Shown: positions 27,104-36,104, counted from the stretch's first letter. The stretch: DNA of 64,000 nt from JAFTYO01 sp045644765 (GCA_045644765.1 JAZRHM010000001.1:124001-188000), one strand, 5' to 3'. Notes: a model not told the origin generated them from the letters alone. Numbers and translations: made by a program.

Positions 27104-28207
27104 TTATTTTTGTTTTAAAAATTTTATGTAAATTTTAGCTGTTATGTAAAACAATTTTACAAAATACCAACAAACAGAAAATAAATTTTCCATCCACTTA
27201 CACAAGGTTAATAGTGGGGTTAAAAAGCTTTTAAGATGTTTATCTATTTTTTCTATAAAATACTCTACTTGCCGATTTTGCATCCATACATAGTAAAAAG
27301 GTATATCTAATCTACTATCGCAATATTTTTTATAATCAAACAAAAAATCAGAATAACGATAAACCCCATTTAACCAATTATTTCTCAGTATATTAATACT
27401 TTTTGATACAAATCTATATTGTTTTTTTTGAATATATGCTCCGCATTCTTTATAACCGCACACAACCACATTTGACGCAAACACTCGACGCGAAAAATCC
27501 ATTTGCTCCGGTTTTATATCTTGCAACGAGTTCATACGAGCTTTTTCAAAAAAATTACCGAAAAAAGTGGTTGCAAAATATTGTTCCGGAGAAAAACGCC
27601 AAGTTACATTCGGATCAAAAATCTTTTGTTTTCTGTTTTTTGCATTCTTAAAAAAATGTGTATATTGAGGCTCTTGAGTTAAAGGAATATCCGTAAAATA
27701 TGCTTTTATATCCTCAGTCAAACCAAAACACATCCAATCACTTAAGTAAAATGGAGTTTGAAGATAATATTTATTATCTAAATATTCAAATTTTCTGCTC
27801 CATAAACTATAAAACAAAACACGTTGTTTAAAAACCTTATACTCTTGCTCTCGATGTGGAAATTTTGCGCCAATATCAAACAATATTTTATCATTATCAA
27901 AAAACATATCAGAACGAATTTTTAAACAATATTTTCTTGATACCTTTTCTAATCCGGCGTTTGTTGTCGTTAAAATCCGATTAATATTATTATACATATT
28001 TCCGCTTAAAAGGGTTGCCTTAGGATCAACAGATGTTACCAAAACATCAAAGTCAAGCCCTGAAACATTTTCATTTTCATATGTTGAAAAAATAATTTCT
28101 GCACCGGGAAAATTTTTTCTCAAACTTTTTAAGCATTTAGCTGTATGTCTTTTCACATTAGGCCCTTGTACCACTACAGAAATATCACCAGATTTAATTT
28201 TTTGCAT
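27104..28207 (-). CDS. WavE-family lipopolysaccharide synthesis protein
   Basis: This 367-residue protein resembles the WavE family, first described in the Vibrio cholerae LPS core cluster and probably a glycosyltransferase. The start ISVVVQGPNVKRHTAKCLKS and the segments GAEIIFSTYENENVSGLD, RKYCLKIRSDMFFDN and SDWMCFGL are characteristic. The D-M-F-F-D of the IRSD block could coordinate metal and sugar nucleotide. C-terminal hydrophobic stretches (about 320-360) suggest membrane association. It is the last gene of the five-gene operon, its ATG overlapping the epimerase stop (TAATG). Confidence 0.83.
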   Translation of the reverse strand: MQKIKSGDISVVVQGPNVKRHTAKCLKSLRKNFPGAEIIFSTYENENVSGLDFDVLVTSVDPKATLLSGNMYNNINRILTTTNAGLEKVSRKYCLKIRSDMFFDNDKILFDIGAKFPHREQEYKVFKQRVLFYSLWSRKFEYLDNKYYLQTPFYLSDWMCFGLTEDIKAYFTDIPLTQEPQYTHFFKNAKNRKQKIFDPNVTWRFSPEQYFATTFFGNFFEKARMNSLQDIKPEQMDFSRRVFASNVVVCGYKECGAYIQKKQYRFVSKSINILRNNWLNGVYRYSDFLFDYKKYCDSRLDIPFYYVWMQNRQVEYFIEKIDKHLKSFLTPLLTLCKWMENLFSVCWYFVKLFYITAKIYIKFLKQK

Positions 28208-29217
28208 TATTTATCCTTTGAATTTCTTTGGTAATCAATAATCTCTGCCAAACCATCACTAAGATTTGTTTTAGCAACATAATCAAATTCTTTTGCAACT
28301 TTTGTTCCGTCACCCAAACAATTTTTAAAAACTTCTTTTTTAATTCTGTCTCGTCTTAAATTATAATTTTTATTAAATAAATTTGTATATTTATCCCAAA
28401 AAGCATTAGAATCTCCCTCATTATAGATAAAGTCTTTACCCAAAATTTTATAAACAGTTTGTGCTATATCCATCGCACTATATGCATTTGAAGTTGCTAA
28501 GTTGAAAATTTCAGCTTGATACTTTTGATCAGATAACGCCATTTTATATAAATATTGCAACAAATCTTGCACATAAATATAATCTCTTTTACAATCTTGA
28601 GTATTGTAAATTGTCGGCACATTATCGCTTAAAGCTTCCTTAATTATGTAGCTTGTAAACGGAGGATATTTTCGTTTAAAATCTTGATGCGGACCAAAAA
28701 CATTAAAAAACCTACAAATTACAATATCCATATCATAGTTTTGCGCATATGATTTACATATTTGTTCGGCGCAATATTTTGAAGTTGCATAAATTAAATT
28801 CGGAGAAACCATGTCAGTTTCTTTATGACATTTATTACTGTCATTATTTTCATAAACTGCCGAAGTTGATGCAAAAATAATCTTTTTAACATTGGAACTT
28901 CTGCAAGCATCTAAAACATTTGCCACCCCCGAAACATTTACATCAAACGCTTTATAAGGATTTGCTTCACATTCAGGCAAAGCTGATATACCTGCAAAAT
29001 GGTATAAAACATCAACACCTTGGAGATATTTGGCAAAATTTTTATCTCTTATATCTGCTTTAATAAAATTATTTTTTAATATTTCATTATCTTCAAAATT
29101 ATCTCTATAACCATATTCTAAATTGTCCAGCAAGATAACATCTGCTCCTTGTTGCAACATAAATTTTCCAAATTCAGAACCTATAAAACCGGCGCCTCCG
29201 GTAATTAAAATCTTCAT
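28207..29217 (-). CDS. NAD-dependent sugar epimerase/dehydratase (SDR extended family)
   Basis: This is a Rossmann-fold enzyme acting on nucleotide sugars, GalE/WbpP-like. The NAD-binding GGAGFIGS motif lies at residues 7-14. The catalytic Tyr and Lys are in NLIYATSKYCAE. YHFAGISALP and the substrate-binding ICRFFNVFGPHQDF and RDYIYVQDL blocks follow. I chose the ATG at 29217 because AAGGAG lies 7 nt before it; an ATG 33 bp upstream has no such site and would overlap the previous gene. The exact reaction (4-epimerisation or dehydration) is not decided by sequence. It belongs to the five-gene surface-glycan operon. Confidence 0.88.
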   Translation of the reverse strand: MKILITGGAGFIGSEFGKFMLQQGADVILLDNLEYGYRDNFEDNEILKNNFIKADIRDKNFAKYLQGVDVLYHFAGISALPECEANPYKAFDVNVSGVANVLDACRSSNVKKIIFASTSAVYENNDSNKCHKETDMVSPNLIYATSKYCAEQICKSYAQNYDMDIVICRFFNVFGPHQDFKRKYPPFTSYIIKEALSDNVPTIYNTQDCKRDYIYVQDLLQYLYKMALSDQKYQAEIFNLATSNAYSAMDIAQTVYKILGKDFIYNEGDSNAFWDKYTNLFNKNYNLRRDRIKKEVFKNCLGDGTKVAKEFDYVAKTNLSDGLAEIIDYQRNSKDK

Positions 29218-29227
29218 TACATTCTCC

Positions 29228-30283
29228 TTATAAATAATCTTTAACATCACAATTGCGCGGCAAACTTATTGCAACTGCAGACGGATACGGATTTGTCGGA
29301 GCAAAATCGTTTATAATCACTCTTGTAGCATGGTTTAACCCCATCAATATGGCATAAGGAAAAATCTTATTATCATGTAACATGGAAATAAGCTTCTGAC
29401 GATATTCTTCCGTTCTGGAGGTTGTAATGATAATTTGCGCTCCGTTTTCTTGTAAAGTTCGTAATGCTTGAACATTTTCTTCAAGCAATTTATTGTTATT
29501 GTTCCAATTAACTGAACCATATTTTCCTGAATTTTTCAAAATTACGCCATCTACATCTACAAAATATGTTTGATATCGTTTTTGTGTCTGCTGCCATTCG
29601 TGTAATGTTCCCCAATCTTCAAAAGATTTGGCCATGATTGCCGTAAAAATCACATTTTTTTGAGTCAGCATATAAGATATTATATGGCTAACATACATTT
29701 CTCCGCTAACATCTTTTTGTTCCAGATATTCATACGTTTGTATAAAATCATTTGTATTTTCAAACATATAAACTCCAAGACAAATATATTTTGAAACAAC
29801 TTGTTTTTCAATTATATCTTGTATGATATTTTGCTCATTTAAAATTAAAAAACTTTTAGCCGGAATATTGGCAACATTCGGATGTTTATTAAGATCAAAA
29901 CCTACTATGGCATTCCGAATTTTAGAGGGCATATCAAAAGTAACTTTATTGTCAGCATCTTTTACAATAAAAGCCCCTTTCACATTCATTTTTTTTAAGG
30001 TCAAATAAACTGTTTGTGCTGCACTTTGTGTAAAATCATCAAGCAAGCAAATTTCAACTTTACTATTATTTTGAAATACTTGTTTCAAAATAAGCTCTGC
30101 TTCATACTTTTCGTCATGATGCCGGACAATAGTTATTATTATACGTTTGAACGCATCTAAATTTATTCCTTCCAAAGATTTTTCTATCATTAGTTTTCCA
30201 TCGGGATGCGTTAACATCCATTTAGGTTTCATATTAGGGAAACGGCTTGATTTTCCGGCCGCCGGTATAATCAACGTACACAT
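29228..30283 (-). CDS. Fusion: sugar-phosphate-type nucleotidyltransferase and HAD-like phosphatase
   Basis: This is a two-domain protein of 351 residues. The N-terminal 220 residues form a nucleotidyltransferase with IIPAAGKSSRF (NTP-binding, residues 5-15) and a KPKW motif. FIVKDADN may supply a metal-binding Asp. The C-terminal part, from about 235, is HAD-like: DVDGV with Asp243 and Asp245, TTSR at 287-290 and ND at 325-326, giving motifs I, II and IV. The likely job is to make an NDP-activated group and to dephosphorylate an intermediate, or to act as phosphatase in the same pathway. GGAG lies 9 nt before the ATG. The upstream kinase gene ends 1 bp before it. Confidence 0.8.
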   Translation of the reverse strand: MCTLIIPAAGKSSRFPNMKPKWMLTHPDGKLMIEKSLEGINLDAFKRIIITIVRHHDEKYEAELILKQVFQNNSKVEICLLDDFTQSAAQTVYLTLKKMNVKGAFIVKDADNKVTFDMPSKIRNAIVGFDLNKHPNVANIPAKSFLILNEQNIIQDIIEKQVVSKYICLGVYMFENTNDFIQTYEYLEQKDVSGEMYVSHIISYMLTQKNVIFTAIMAKSFEDWGTLHEWQQTQKRYQTYFVDVDGVILKNSGKYGSVNWNNNNKLLEENVQALRTLQENGAQIIITTSRTEEYRQKLISMLHDNKIFPYAILMGLNHATRVIINDFAPTNPYPSAVAISLPRNCDVKDYL

Positions 30284-30284
30284 T

Positions 30285-31142
30285 TTAATTATTCTCCATT
30301 TGATTAATATTACTCATAACTTTATTTAAGGCTGATTTTAAAAATTTAGCTGTATGCTCATCTCTTGTGTATGGAATGATACGCAAAATATTTAATAACA
30401 ATATATGATAAATAGAGAGTATATTAGCATCTGCATTTTCATATTCGCTTATATTTTCAAGCAATGCTTCTTTTGCCACAGCAAGACGCATTGCCAAATT
30501 AAAATCTATTTTTTGATAGCGATATGACCAATACAATTCTAAATCTTGTAATAATTTTGCCACATCTATCATCCACGAATTATAAAAAGAATCTAAAAAA
30601 TCTATCAGATATATTTGTTTATTCTCATCTAATATAATATTTTCCAAAGTTAAATCACCACAACAATAACTAAACGGAATATTTGAAAAATCAAATTGTT
30701 CCAATTTTGCAACTGCATCTAAAGCCTCTGTATCACATGGCCGAAGCTGTTGTGTTATTTGAGATATTTTTTTCTTAAAAATTTTATCGGTATCAGGAAG
30801 AATTTTTGAGTTTTCGACCGGTAATGATTTAAACAACAATGAAATAAGAGAATTTATTTCTTTTATTTTAATATGAGACATATATTCCGATAGCGTTATT
30901 CCATTCAAAAACTCCATATCAAAATAAAACAATCCGTTTTCATGACCACAGTGTAATACACGCGGTACTTTTATTTCATCAGAAATAAATTTTCTTTGCT
31001 TAATATATTGTTTTTTCAGACGCATATTATAAGAAGTGCTACCGGAATCTTTTCTTAAAAACAAGATGTCATCTTGTCTGTATAAGTTTAAGCCACAACC
31101 GGAATGTCCGGATAATGATTTTACAAACTCAATATTTTGCAT
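30285..31142 (-). CDS. Choline/aminoglycoside-kinase-like phosphotransferase
   Basis: This 285-residue protein has the APH/choline-kinase fold. The catalytic loop reads CCGDLTLENI (160-169) with catalytic Asp163 and Asn168, and the metal-binding Asp lies in IDFLD (Asp181). The usual His of the Brenner motif is replaced by Cys161. A nucleotide-binding segment upstream (FLRKDSGSTSYNMRLKKQ) fits the family. Beside a nucleotidyltransferase it probably phosphorylates a sugar or small alcohol that is then activated. It overlaps the upstream gene by 14 bp, with AGGAAA before the ATG. The substrate is not predictable. Confidence 0.78.
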   Translation of the reverse strand: MQNIEFVKSLSGHSGCGLNLYRQDDILFLRKDSGSTSYNMRLKKQYIKQRKFISDEIKVPRVLHCGHENGLFYFDMEFLNGITLSEYMSHIKIKEINSLISLLFKSLPVENSKILPDTDKIFKKKISQITQQLRPCDTEALDAVAKLEQFDFSNIPFSYCCGDLTLENIILDENKQIYLIDFLDSFYNSWMIDVAKLLQDLELYWSYRYQKIDFNLAMRLAVAKEALLENISEYENADANILSIYHILLLNILRIIPYTRDEHTAKFLKSALNKVMSNINQMENN

Positions 31143-32049
31143 AACTATTTCCTATCGAAACATCAATATTAAAAAAATTAAAAAAACAGACATCTAATGA
31201 AAAAATATTTTTTTTAATAAGGCCTAAAATATGCAATTTGAATTTCGTCGGAGAAATCTTTAAGGATATATATCTGCGACGTTTTTCTTTGCCTCTTATA
31301 ATTTCAAAATCACGATTAAAAAAGAAAAATAAAGCTAATGTCGAAATACCTCCTTGCGCCAATATATTTGTAATCAAGCTCTCAGGTGTCCACATTTTGT
31401 TGCTAAAATTTTCAAACTTGACTATCTTAAATTTATTTACAATCAAATCCATATTATCAGGTGTAGCCATATATAAAACATCGCTCATAATATCGGTAAC
31501 AAAAGCATTTGAACTACCTTTTTTTAGGGCGTTTGAAACACAAAAACGAGCCGGATAATCAATAACTTTTTCACTTTGATTAATTATTTCTACCAAATCT
31601 ATATCCGATTTTAAATAGATATCAGGTCTTATCATTATAACCATATCATATTTAATATGATTTTTTTTTGCATATTGTCGCCTTAGTTCATTTACCTTAA
31701 TTTGAGATTGAAGCATAAAATTCATACCTGCAGATGATATATTTTTTTCTCCATTATTTTGTAAACAAGGTATCAATTTGTCATTTTTAGGTAATATTTG
31801 CTTTTCTACAACTTCCATTTTAGGATTATATATTTTTTCTATCTTTTTAATAATATCTTCATTAACTGAACGAATCTCAGATTTTGCATTATGCCATGTT
31901 TGTGTACAATGCTCAGTATCAGACCATGTATGCATAAATACATCACAGTCATATTTTGATAATATATGTTTTTGAACACTATGGGCACATTTTTCAAAAG
32001 TTCTTAAATGCCCGAAAAATTGTACTGCTATTTTTGGACTTTTTTTCAT
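31129..32049 (-). CDS. Glycosyltransferase-like surface-polysaccharide protein, function unknown
   Basis: This is a 306-residue protein starting IAVQFFGHLRTFEKC, a beginning seen in poorly characterised proteins of capsule and phage glycan clusters. Other visible segments are CDVFMHTWSD, YDMVIMIRPDIYLKSD (an Asp-rich strand reminiscent of the D-x-D of GT-A enzymes) and MWTPESLITNIL. It opens the five-gene operon. A weak promoter (TTGAAA, 16 bp, TATCTA on the minus strand) and AGGTGA before the ATG are visible. Call by resemblance and context only; a transferase role is probable but not shown. Confidence 0.65.
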   Translation of the reverse strand: MKKSPKIAVQFFGHLRTFEKCAHSVQKHILSKYDCDVFMHTWSDTEHCTQTWHNAKSEIRSVNEDIIKKIEKIYNPKMEVVEKQILPKNDKLIPCLQNNGEKNISSAGMNFMLQSQIKVNELRRQYAKKNHIKYDMVIMIRPDIYLKSDIDLVEIINQSEKVIDYPARFCVSNALKKGSSNAFVTDIMSDVLYMATPDNMDLIVNKFKIVKFENFSNKMWTPESLITNILAQGGISTLALFFFFNRDFEIIRGKEKRRRYISLKISPTKFKLHILGLIKKNIFSLDVCFFNFFNIDVSIGNSYAKY

Positions 32050-32143
32050 ACTGATTCACCTATACTAATGTATTATTTTAAAAATACAACTTTTAGATAG
32101 GATTGATTTTTTCTTTTTCAATAGCAAATATTATTTTTTATAT

Positions 32144-32170
32144 AAAAAAACCCGCTCATTTTATGGCGGG
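32144..32170 (-). terminator. Intrinsic terminator after the MscS-type gene
   Basis: CCCGC (32151-32155) pairs with GCGGG (32166-32170). On the minus strand a run of seven T follows. It separates the mscS transcript from the glycan operon. Confidence 0.85.
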
Positions 32171-32178
32171 TATTTTCT

Positions 32179-34575
32179 TTATTCTTCCTTATGGGCGTAA
32201 AATTGTGTTTCTGAAGCAACTTTATCACCATGGTGAATAACAACCTGTTGAAATGGAATTTCAATTTTTTCTTCAATAAACCTTTTATTTATTTCATACC
32301 TCAATTCACTTGGTATACTCCATCCTTCCCATATATTGTTTGAGTAACATCTGAGCTCAAATTCTAACGAATTAGCTCCAAAATCTTGAAATAAAACATA
32401 TGGTGCCGGATTTTTTAAAACATATTTGTGTTTTTTTGCACATTCCAACAATATTTCTGTAACCTTTTTAACATCGCTTCCGTAAGCTACACCTACTTTA
32501 ACAGATTTTCTTGTCCGGTTATCATCATGCGTCAAATTAATGATAGAAGAAGATAATAATGTAGCATTTGGAATGATAACGCTTGTTTTATTAAAAGTTT
32601 CAAGTTCAGTTGAACGAATATTTATCTGCTTAATTGTTCCTTCTTGATTATCCAAAATAACCCAATCCCCAACTTTGAATGGGCGCTCAAACAAAATAAT
32701 GATACCTGATACAAAGTTATTTATCACATTTTGCAAACCAAAACCTATACCAACAGATAAAGCACCTGCAATCACTGCCAGATTTGTTAAATCGGCTCCC
32801 ATCACTATAATAGCTAACAGAACAGATATGATAAATCCTACAAAACCTATACCGGATGATAAAGAATGTTTAATACCGTCATCAATATTAAGTTTTGCAA
32901 AAACATTATTGGTTAAATGATTTTTTGCTATTTTTATAACAGCAAGAGAACCGAAAAACACCACTATTCCAAGCACAATTGCAATTAAAGAAATTTGTAC
33001 TCCGCCAACTTTAAATCCAAACAAGATTTTTTTGGTTATATGAATAATAAAATCGCCCGAAAGTCCCCACAAATTTAAGATAGTAAAAATAAATAACAAT
33101 GCAATAAACGGATTTAATATCAAATTTAAGCCAAAATTCACGCTTGAGAGTACTTTACGTCTGATTTTAAATGTTTTACCCCAAAAACCTAACAACAATA
33201 TACGTCGTAATATTTCTGAAAGTAAACGATGTATGATGAAAAATACGCATGAAATAATTGCTGTTATGATTATACGATTTAATATATATGCAGAAAGATC
33301 CGGATATCCGAATAAAGATATTCCAAAAGTTGTCAAACAAATAAAAGCCGTAGTAAAAATAATTTTTGCAGCATTATTTAATTTTTCATCATCTGTTATT
33401 TCTGTTGCATTATTTTGAGAACTTTTATCTTCATAATCACCAAAAATTTTACTTATTAATAAAACAATCACAAACGATTTTATAGCACAAGCTATAGATG
33501 TTAATATATTAAGTAATATTTGCTCATATCCTGAAACTATCGCTATGTGTTCCAAAAATGATATTACGCCTATCAATAGAATACTTAAATATAAAGTTTT
33601 GACAATTTCCACAGCTTTTGGTGTAGATACTCGTAATAAGCGCCATTTTTCATTATATGGAGTAAAAGTAACTCTTGCAATCACACGCGCCCAAATCACA
33701 TACAAGAGATAAAAAAGAGCACTATTTAATACTTTTCCAAACAACCCAATTGTAAAGACTTTTGTACCTATCAACCATAACAAAAAACTACCTATTATCA
33801 TGGATGGAATAACACCATATGCAACAGATACAAAAACAGCTGCCAACAGTTTCTGACCATAACGCGGATTTTCAATATCAGCCCTATAACCGAATTTATT
33901 CATGATAAAGCGCCTAAGAAAAAGTCCTATCCAAAAAGCTCCCATCAAAATAAAGAAAATCGGAATAAAATAGTTTAACACATAATTTTTAGCTTGAGCA
34001 TTCAAATCATTTTTATACCAAATTACAGGTGATTTAACTATATCCCAAAAAAAGACGACTAAAGACTTAATACCTAAAAAGAAATTTTGCGGTTCGATTA
34101 AAGCAAATTGTTTATTTACCAAAGATCCTATAAGTTTTTGATTTCTAAAATTTAATATCAGAATATTAATTTCATCAATTTTTAACTGTAAAATGTCTGC
34201 TTCTGCAATTCGGCTCTTAAAAATGGCAACTTGATTTTTAAATTCTTTGCGTTTTCTTGCCATCTCATCAATTTCTTCCGCTCCGTCCTGAGGTTCTTCC
34301 CCTAATGCATCAAGCTGCTTTTGCGCTATTTTTAATTCTTTTTCATTTTCCTTTTTAGTTATTTGCAAAACATTTGTTAAATCAGCTAAAAAAGTAGAAT
34401 TTTCTTCCAATTTATCAGTTGTATGATCTCCACTCTTTAAGTTTTTTTCAATCTTATCCAATTTTTCAGAAAGTTGTGTAAACTCAAAAGGTATAGATGC
34501 ATTTTGAGCTTGTACAAATGCAATTTGCATATTCAAAAGGAAACAAATTAAAACGATCTTAAAGAGCTTTAGCAT
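32179..34575 (-). CDS. MscS/MscK-like mechanosensitive channel
   Basis: This is a 798-residue inner-membrane channel that would relieve turgor on osmotic downshock. A Sec signal (about 1-23), a periplasmic coiled-coil region (about 30-140, LEENSTFLADL, KIAEADI-like helices) and a series of transmembrane helices (about 200-590) come before the MscS core. The pore-lining helix SVGIGFGLQNVINNFVSGII, the VGDWVIL beta domain with EGTIKQINIRSTEL, and the C-terminal cage (VAYGSDVKKVTEILLECA) are all intact. The large N-terminus places it in the MscK/MscM-like group. The ATG is 11 bp after the usg-like stop, behind AGGAGAAG. Confidence 0.9.
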   Translation of the reverse strand: MLKLFKIVLICFLLNMQIAFVQAQNASIPFEFTQLSEKLDKIEKNLKSGDHTTDKLEENSTFLADLTNVLQITKKENEKELKIAQKQLDALGEEPQDGAEEIDEMARKRKEFKNQVAIFKSRIAEADILQLKIDEINILILNFRNQKLIGSLVNKQFALIEPQNFFLGIKSLVVFFWDIVKSPVIWYKNDLNAQAKNYVLNYFIPIFFILMGAFWIGLFLRRFIMNKFGYRADIENPRYGQKLLAAVFVSVAYGVIPSMIIGSFLLWLIGTKVFTIGLFGKVLNSALFYLLYVIWARVIARVTFTPYNEKWRLLRVSTPKAVEIVKTLYLSILLIGVISFLEHIAIVSGYEQILLNILTSIACAIKSFVIVLLISKIFGDYEDKSSQNNATEITDDEKLNNAAKIIFTTAFICLTTFGISLFGYPDLSAYILNRIIITAIISCVFFIIHRLLSEILRRILLLGFWGKTFKIRRKVLSSVNFGLNLILNPFIALLFIFTILNLWGLSGDFIIHITKKILFGFKVGGVQISLIAIVLGIVVFFGSLAVIKIAKNHLTNNVFAKLNIDDGIKHSLSSGIGFVGFIISVLLAIIVMGADLTNLAVIAGALSVGIGFGLQNVINNFVSGIIILFERPFKVGDWVILDNQEGTIKQINIRSTELETFNKTSVIIPNATLLSSSIINLTHDDNRTRKSVKVGVAYGSDVKKVTEILLECAKKHKYVLKNPAPYVLFQDFGANSLEFELRCYSNNIWEGWSIPSELRYEINKRFIEEKIEIPFQQVVIHHGDKVASETQFYAHKEE

Positions 34576-34586
34576 ATCTTCTTCTC

Positions 34587-35591
34587 CTATTTTTTAAGCA
34601 AAAGTTTTGTTACATTAAAAGCATTCTTTGCAATTCCGGCACGCAAATTATCTGCCACAACCCAAAAAGAAAATCCGTTTTCAACCGACAAATCCTGTCT
34701 TAAACGACTTACGTAAATATCATTTTCTCCTTGTACATCATTAAGACTTACATAGCCACCATCAACTTGCTTATCAAAAACCACTACACCTTCTGTTTGG
34801 CTCATCAAATCTTTTACATTATCTACATCAACTTCTTCAAAGCATTCAGCATTAACAAACATTCCAGCTCCTATAAAGGCCGGCACAAAGGCACAGTTAG
34901 CATGAATTTTCATATTTCCACCCAAAACTTTTTTAATTTGAGCATTTATTTCCCATTCAACCTTGGTTTCTTCACCGATAAATTCACCTACTTGAGGCAA
35001 GACATTAAAAGCTATTTGCTTTTTAAATATACTTTCATCATCTACCAAACTCGTATTCATAAAAATTTTGCGTGTTTGGTTAAACAGTTCATCCATTGCC
35101 TCTTTGCCATATACCGAAGTTGAAATATATGTACTAACCGTCAATTTGGTTAAACTCAATTCTTGGTTTACTTTTGATAAAGGTTGTAATATTTGAGTTA
35201 CAAATGCTGACGGAATGGAAACCACATTCTTTTTTGCATCAGCAATTGCAAAATCATTAACCCCTGATACAATCATGGGCACATCCATGTCAGAAAATGT
35301 TGAGCCTGAACAATCGATAATTTTAATACCTTTGGAATAGGCTTTAGGCAAATATTGTTTAGTAAGCTCTTCTGATGTTGCAAAAATAACCAAATCTACA
35401 TTAGAAAAATCAAAATCATCTAAATTATAAACATCTAAATCGACATCTTCGCCATATGAAACCATTGTTCCAAGCGGAGCTTTAGGTTCTAAAGCAATAA
35501 TATCTTTTGCGTTAAATCCGTCTTCTTCAAAAAAGCTCAAAATTTCACGTCCTACACTCTCCATAATACCTGCAATAGCAATTTTAGTCAT
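34587..35591 (-). CDS. USG-1-like homologue of aspartate-semialdehyde dehydrogenase, probably inactive
   Basis: The fold follows aspartate-semialdehyde dehydrogenase over all 334 residues (KEAMDELFNQT, LPQVGEF, WVVADNLRAGIAKNAF). The active site is lost. Where ASADH has N-P-N-C-S-T, this protein reads IPSAFV (126-131), with Ala129 in place of the catalytic Cys. Where ASADH has R-V-P-x3-G-H, it reads FVPAFIGA (235-242), with Phe235 for Arg and Ala242 for His. The GATGAVG nucleotide loop is GIMESVG. E. coli Usg is a comparable homologue with an altered Cys motif. It should not be annotated as a working Asd. It is co-transcribed with the mscS gene. Confidence 0.82.
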   Translation of the reverse strand: MTKIAIAGIMESVGREILSFFEEDGFNAKDIIALEPKAPLGTMVSYGEDVDLDVYNLDDFDFSNVDLVIFATSEELTKQYLPKAYSKGIKIIDCSGSTFSDMDVPMIVSGVNDFAIADAKKNVVSIPSAFVTQILQPLSKVNQELSLTKLTVSTYISTSVYGKEAMDELFNQTRKIFMNTSLVDDESIFKKQIAFNVLPQVGEFIGEETKVEWEINAQIKKVLGGNMKIHANCAFVPAFIGAGMFVNAECFEEVDVDNVKDLMSQTEGVVVFDKQVDGGYVSLNDVQGENDIYVSRLRQDLSVENGFSFWVVADNLRAGIAKNAFNVTKLLLKK

Positions 35592-35722
35592 ATCTTAATC
35601 CTTTACTTAAATTATTTAGTTTCTTCTATCATTAATTTATTTAAAAACAATAAAAAATCTTTTTTAGGCCCTTTCATATTTATGACGTTTTTTTCTTTTT
35701 TTCAAAAAAATAAAAAATTATA

Positions 35723-35765
35723 TTGATTTTACATTATTTTTGATGTAACACAAATGGTGTGTTAC
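35723..35765 (+). promoter_or_regulatory. Promoter region of the RHH gene with inverted repeat
   Basis: GTAACACA (35745-35752) and TGTGTTAC (35758-35765) form a perfect 8-bp inverted repeat around 5 bp, 33 bp before the start codon. TTGATT (35723-35728) and TAACAC (35746-35751), 17 bp apart, are a possible promoter, which the repeat would then cover. Autoregulation by the RHH protein is an inference. Confidence 0.45.
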
Positions 35766-35798
35766 TACTTTTAGTTGTGTTTTATTGGAGATTTATTT

Positions 35799-36104
35799 AT
35801 GACAAAGTTAACAAATCGCGTAATTTCAATTTTTGATCGGAAAACCAGTATGCGTCTTGCCAATCCTGAGTGGCTGGCAATTGATGATATATGCCATCGT
35901 GAACATATTAAGCGTAAAAAATTATTTGAACTTATAGCCGCTAACAAAGATCCTAAAATAGGCTTTACATGCTCAGTAAGGTTGTTTGCCATAACATACA
36001 TGCATTCTCTTATTTCTGAGCAAAACCTATATAAAAGTAGCCAACTAAAAACTGTAAATTCAGACTTCAGCAATATTCTCAATACTATTCACTTAATGTC
36101 TTAA
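35799..36104 (+). CDS. Ribbon-helix-helix protein (RHH_4 family)
   Basis: This is a 101-residue protein of the alphaproteobacterial ribbon-helix-helix family (Pfam RHH_4). The beta strand ISIFDRKTSMRL is followed by helices PEWLAIDDICHREHI and KLFELIAANK, then the conserved SVRLFAITYMHSL helix. RHH proteins bind DNA as dimers and usually repress. I chose the ATG at 35799, with GGAG 8 nt upstream; the frame continues 8 codons further without support. A perfect inverted repeat lies in its promoter. The exported protein at 36166 follows after 61 bp. Confidence 0.85.
   Translation: MTKLTNRVISIFDRKTSMRLANPEWLAIDDICHREHIKRKKLFELIAANKDPKIGFTCSVRLFAITYMHSLISEQNLYKSSQLKTVNSDFSNILNTIHLMS

Noticed and set aside
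34587..35591. Functional aspartate-semialdehyde dehydrogenase (asd)
   Set aside because: The catalytic Cys and His and the substrate-binding Arg are replaced; a USG-1-like inactive homologue fits better.
35771..36082. Minus-strand open frame of 103 codons
   Set aside because: It is antisense to the RHH gene, whose protein family is recognised.
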